From Parvibaculum sp. (lineage in GTDB: Bacteria > Pseudomonadota > Alphaproteobacteria > Parvibaculales > Parvibaculaceae), in contig JAGUWA010000318.1 of assembly GCA_020062605.1 (NCBI GenBank), forward strand, positions 1-27,722: a stretch of DNA of 27,722 nt, in the 5' to 3' direction. Under the pieces are notes generated by a model that searched no databases, had not been told where the DNA came from, and saw only the letters and a program-made list of their open reading frames with translations. The stretch's first letter is position 1. The number at the start of each line of letters is the position of its first letter. Shown here piece after piece: positions 24,780 through 27,722 of the stretch. The translations under genes and the position numbers were made by a program.

Positions 24780-25550
24780 ATGAACGGACTGGCCGACCGA
24801 CTCCGGGTGTACTACGAGGGCAACTCGGAGGAGGCCCAACGCTTCCGTTACGGTCTGCTGATTTTCGACGTCGTGACGATTCTTTTCATCGTCGCCACTT
24901 CGTTTACACCTCGCTCGATTTACGTCGAGATCGCGGACGCGGCGATCGGCGTCCTGATCCTCGCGGATTTCGCCGCCCGGTTCGCGATAGACCGGAATCG
25001 ATTCAGAAATTTCATCCATCCCGCAAACCTTGCCGACATAGTGGCGATCGTCTCCTTCCTGGCGCCGGTCGTCGGTGAAGGTTTGGGTTTCCTCCGTATC
25101 CTGCGAACGGTCAGGCTTCTGCGGACATACAGGACATTGGAACTTTTCCGTCAGGATTTCCGGTTCTTCCGGACGCATGAAGAAGTGATCATCGCGGCGG
25201 TCAATCTCTGCGTCTTCATCTTCATCATGACGGGGCTCGTTTACGAGACACAGCGCTACACCAACGAGGACATCGGCAACTACGCGGATGCGCTCTATTT
25301 CACTGTGACGGCGCTCACGACGACCGGGTTTGGCGATATCACGCTGCCGGGTACCGGGGGGCGCCTGCTCTCGGTCATCGTCATGATCTTTGGCGTCACG
25401 CTTTTCCTGCGTCTCGCACAGGTGCTCTTCCGTCCCAACAAGGTCACGCATGAATGCAAGGTCTGTGGGCTCATGCGTCACGATCCGGATGCCGTGCACT
25501 GCAAGCATTGCGGCACGATCATCCACATCGCGACCGAGGGGCAGGGGTAG
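24780..25550 (+). CDS. Voltage-gated-type potassium channel with C-terminal zinc ribbon
   Basis: The 256-residue protein has six predicted membrane segments in the voltage-gated channel order. S1 is about 22-42, S2 about 52-70 and S3 is LADIVAIVSFLAP. S4 has regularly spaced arginines in LRILRTVRLLRTYR, S5 is AAVNLCVFIFIMTGLVY, and S6 is LLSVIVMIFGVTLFL. The pore loop carries a selectivity-filter-like TTTGFGD (180-186) in place of TTVGYGD; GFG filters occur in working potassium channels. After S6 a short soluble tail contains CKVCG and CKHCG, a four-cysteine zinc ribbon. The channel ends directly against the L,D-transpeptidase stop with no bases between. It has no recognisable RCK domain, so gating may depend on voltage or the zinc ribbon. 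Confidence 0.85.
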   Translation: MNGLADRLRVYYEGNSEEAQRFRYGLLIFDVVTILFIVATSFTPRSIYVEIADAAIGVLILADFAARFAIDRNRFRNFIHPANLADIVAIVSFLAPVVGEGLGFLRILRTVRLLRTYRTLELFRQDFRFFRTHEEVIIAAVNLCVFIFIMTGLVYETQRYTNEDIGNYADALYFTVTALTTTGFGDITLPGTGGRLLSVIVMIFGVTLFLRLAQVLFRPNKVTHECKVCGLMRHDPDAVHCKHCGTIIHIATEGQG

Positions 25551-26084
25551 TCAGGGCCGGATTTCCACCGCAGTTCCATCGGGCACGACACGCCAGACCT
25601 CCCGCATTTCTCCGTTCGTCACGGCGATACAACCTGCCGTCCAGTCGACGAGTAAATGCGCTCGCCCAAACCAGCCGAATCCGTTTCGGATACCGTGGAT
25701 CATGATGTTGCTGCCCGCGCTTTCCCCTCGAGCGTGGGCAGCAGCGCGATCCTTTGCATCCGGATAACTGATCTTCAGCGAGAGATGATAGGCGCTTGCT
25801 GGATTGCGCGCCTCGATGCGGTATTTCCCTTCCGGAACCAGCAGATCCCCCTCGCGCCGCTTGGGTGCGAGGCCACCCCGGCCGAGCGAAACGCGATAGC
25901 TGCGAATCTCCATGCCATCCGAAAACAGCGTCATCCGATGGGCGCTTTTCTCGATAAGGATGAAATCGGCCGTCGTGCCATCCGGGAGAGGTGGAATCGT
26001 GGAGCGATTGACGGTCCACAGCAGAACAAGACAGGCAATGGCGAGGGCGCTCGCGGCAACGGAAATTCCTGCCCGACGCGTCAT
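25551..26084 (-). CDS. L,D-transpeptidase (YkuD domain) family protein
   Basis: A 177-residue protein with an N-terminal membrane segment or signal (AGISVAASALAIACLVLLWTV) followed by a YkuD-type domain. Catalytic features are IMIHGIR with the histidine and DWTAGCIAVTN with the catalytic cysteine C152. The T/AGCIA variant and the NGEM tail resemble the YafK-like branch more than the classic SHGCVR branch. Members of the superfamily crosslink peptidoglycan, attach lipoprotein to it, or reverse that attachment. The ATG at 26084 overlaps the purN stop by four bases; a GTG at 26090 is the alternative. Translational coupling to purN is therefore likely. Confidence 0.87.
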   Translation of the reverse strand: MTRRAGISVAASALAIACLVLLWTVNRSTIPPLPDGTTADFILIEKSAHRMTLFSDGMEIRSYRVSLGRGGLAPKRREGDLLVPEGKYRIEARNPASAYHLSLKISYPDAKDRAAAHARGESAGSNIMIHGIRNGFGWFGRAHLLVDWTAGCIAVTNGEMREVWRVVPDGTAVEIRP

Positions 26085-26728
26085 GCGCACCCCGGCACAA
26101 ACAATGGTCCCGCCACGGTCTCGCCATCATGGTCGAGCACCACATGTTCGCCGACGACGCGGGCTCGGCCTTCGACCACGAGCTTCAGCGCGAGCGGATA
26201 GAGCTTGTGTTCGGCCTCGAGAATACGCTGGCCGAGCGTCTCCGCCGTGTCGCCCGGCAGCACGGGCACGGCGGCCTGTGCGACGATGGGGCCCTCGTCC
26301 ATTTCAGGCCGCACGAAATGCACCGTGCAACCCGTGATCTTCACGCCCGCGTCGAGCGCCCGCTGATGCACATGCAGGCCCTTGAAGGCGGGCAGCAGGG
26401 AGGGGTGGATGTTGAGCTGCCGGTCGCGCCACTTCTCAACGAAACCGTCCGTGAGAATACGCATGAAGCCCGCATTGCAGACGAGTTCGACGCCTGCCTT
26501 CGTGAGCGCCCGGTCGAGTTCCGCGTCGAAAGTGTCGCGCGTCGAGAATTCCTTGTGGTCGATGACGAGCGTGGGGATGCCGGCGGCTTCGGCTACCGCC
26601 AGTCCACCCGCGCCCGGCCTGTTGGAAATCACGAGCGCGATACGCCCACGAAAGCCCGGCTCCTCGCAGGCCTCGATCAGCGCCTTGAGGTTCGAGCCAC
26701 GGCCGGAAATGAGAACGCCGATCCTCAC
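26081..26728 (-). CDS. purN: Phosphoribosylglycinamide formyltransferase
   Basis: PurN formylates GAR using 10-formyltetrahydrofolate in purine synthesis. The 215-residue protein has VLISGRGSNLKALI at the N-terminus, LVCNAGFMRIL, NIHPSLLPAFKG with the catalytic Asn-His pair, and the CTVHFVRPEMDEGPIV segment with the catalytic aspartate. A GTG start at 26728 overlaps the purM stop by four bases (GTGA). purM-purN is the standard order in alphaproteobacteria. Confidence 0.96.
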   Translation of the reverse strand: MRIGVLISGRGSNLKALIEACEEPGFRGRIALVISNRPGAGGLAVAEAAGIPTLVIDHKEFSTRDTFDAELDRALTKAGVELVCNAGFMRILTDGFVEKWRDRQLNIHPSLLPAFKGLHVHQRALDAGVKITGCTVHFVRPEMDEGPIVAQAAVPVLPGDTAETLGQRILEAEHKLYPLALKLVVEGRARVVGEHVVLDHDGETVAGPLFVPGCA

Positions 26729-27722
26729 GCCTTGCTGCCTAAAGCGCCTTTCACGCTGACGCGGGGTTCACCCGCAGCCGCCTCCGTGAGACGTCCGATG
26801 TAGTGGACAGTTTCGCCCGCCTCGGCGAGCGCATCCGCGACCTCGAGCGACTGGTCCTCGCGCACGACCACCACCATGCCGATGCCGCAGTTGAACGTGC
26901 GGCCCATCTCACCGTCCTCGAGCCCGCCCAGTTCCATCAGCCAGCGGAAGACCGGCGGCATCGCCCAGGAGGCGCCATCGATCTCGACCGCGACGCCGTC
27001 GGGCAGCACACGAGGGATGTTCTCGACGAAACCGCCGCCGGTGATATGCGCCATCGCCTTCACGGCACCTGTCTCGCGGATCGCCTTCAGCATCGCCTTC
27101 ACATAGATGCGGGTCGGGGCGAGGAGCACTTCGCCGATGCTGGCGCCGTCGCCATGCGGAAAGGGCGCGGAGTAGGAGAGGCGGTTGTCCTCGACGATCC
27201 GGCGGACGAGCGAATAGCCGTTGGAATGGAAGCCGGAGGATTCGAGACCGAGCAACACATCGCCCGGCGCGACGTCTCCACGGGGAAGTATCTTGTCGCG
27301 CTCGACCGCGCCCACGGCGAAACCCGCGAGGTCGTAATCGCCCTTGGCATACATGCCGGGCATTTCCGCCGTCTCCCCGCCGATCAGCGCGCAGCCTGCC
27401 TGACGGCAGCCCTCGGCGATCCCGGCGACGACGTCCCGCGCCACATCCACATGGAGCTTGCCGGTCGCGTAGTAGTCGAGGAAGAAAAGCGGCTCGGCGC
27501 CCTGCACCACAAGGTCGTTCACCGACATGGCGACGAGATCGATACCGACCGTATTGTGGATGTCCGCCTCGATGGCGACTTTCAGCTTGGTGCCCACGCC
27601 GTCGTTCGCGGCCACGAGAACCGGATCCTTGAAGCCGCAGGCGGCGAGGTCGAAGAGCCCGCCGAAACCGCCGAGCGCCGCATCCGAGCCTGTGCGCCGG
27701 GTGGAGGCCGCCAGCGGGCCGA
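26725..27722 (-). CDS. purM: Phosphoribosylformylglycinamidine cyclo-ligase (partial, N-terminus outside window)
   Basis: PurM (AIR synthetase) closes the imidazole ring using ATP. The visible 332 codons run from the right edge and include GGLFDLAACGFKDPVLVA upstream of ANDGVGTKLKVA. Then come GIDLVAMSVNDLVVQGAEPLFFLDYYA, LIGGETAEMPGMY, GLESSGFHSNGYSL and HITGGGFVENIPRVLP, all family hallmarks. Only about the first 15-20 residues are missing compared with the usual 345-350. It overlaps purN by four bases. Confidence 0.97.
   Translation of the reverse strand, partial: GPLAASTRRTGSDAALGGFGGLFDLAACGFKDPVLVAANDGVGTKLKVAIEADIHNTVGIDLVAMSVNDLVVQGAEPLFFLDYYATGKLHVDVARDVVAGIAEGCRQAGCALIGGETAEMPGMYAKGDYDLAGFAVGAVERDKILPRGDVAPGDVLLGLESSGFHSNGYSLVRRIVEDNRLSYSAPFPHGDGASIGEVLLAPTRIYVKAMLKAIRETGAVKAMAHITGGGFVENIPRVLPDGVAVEIDGASWAMPPVFRWLMELGGLEDGEMGRTFNCGIGMVVVVREDQSLEVADALAEAGETVHYIGRLTEAAAGEPRVSVKGALGSKA

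Noticed and set aside
1..27722. CRISPR arrays, insertion sequences, integrases, tRNA or rRNA genes
   Set aside because: No regularly spaced repeats, transposase or integrase motifs, terminal inverted repeats or RNA gene signatures were seen. The sugar island therefore has no visible mobility gene.

Overview
The window looks like chromosomal DNA from a GC-rich alphaproteobacterium of the Rhizobiales/Hyphomicrobiales type. The reasons are the protein sequences and the gene order lptF-lptG-lptD-surA-pdxA-rsmA, with gmk, yicC and mltG nearby. The genus cannot be fixed from the sequence alone; a Parvibaculum-like organism is a guess. I see no rRNA, tRNA, CRISPR array, insertion sequence or phage gene.

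Layout: 1-2014 (+) holds the end of mltG, then yicC and gmk. 2028-5678 (+) holds four tightly packed genes: glucose-1-phosphate cytidylyltransferase (rfbF), CDP-glucose 4,6-dehydratase (rfbG), an RmlC-type epimerase and a zinc-finger sugar C-methyltransferase. 5809-9733 (+) is a visibly AT-richer block with a second C-methyltransferase of the same architecture, a GT2 glycosyltransferase, an SDR sugar reductase/epimerase and a sulfotransferase. 9753-10802 (-) is a zinc alcohol dehydrogenase. 10904-18813 (-) is an outer-membrane biogenesis operon, read as lptF-lptG-lptD-surA-like-pdxA-rsmA. 19057-21010 (+) is pepA-holC. 21138-22064 (+) is a metallo-beta-lactamase-fold gene whose N-terminal membrane anchor is cut off by an in-frame TAG. 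22238-24154 (-) is an ABC-F ATPase. 24251-25550 (+) is ndk with a clear terminator, then a voltage-gated-type potassium channel with a C-terminal zinc ribbon. 25551-27722 (-) is purM (partial)-purN-L,D-transpeptidase, linked by 4-bp overlaps.

How the genes fit together: the backbone is housekeeping (purine and nucleotide metabolism, LPS export and assembly, peptidoglycan trimming and crosslinking, ribosome maturation). Between the convergent gmk and rsmA/adh lies a surface-sugar island. Its first half has everything needed to turn glucose-1-phosphate into a CDP-activated, C3-methylated 4-keto-6-deoxyhexose. Its AT-rich second half could add a 4-keto reduction, a second C-methylation, a glycosyl transfer and a sulfation. 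The best candidate for something undescribed here is therefore a CDP-linked branched-sugar pathway feeding a possibly sulfated surface glycan or glycolipid. The individual families are well known; the product and this combination are my inference.

No stretch longer than about 300 bases lacks a gene. The longest gaps are 18814-19056 (divergent lptF/pepA, with an inverted repeat), 22065-22237 (convergent, with hairpins), 14146-14287 and 5679-5808 (nothing convincing in either).
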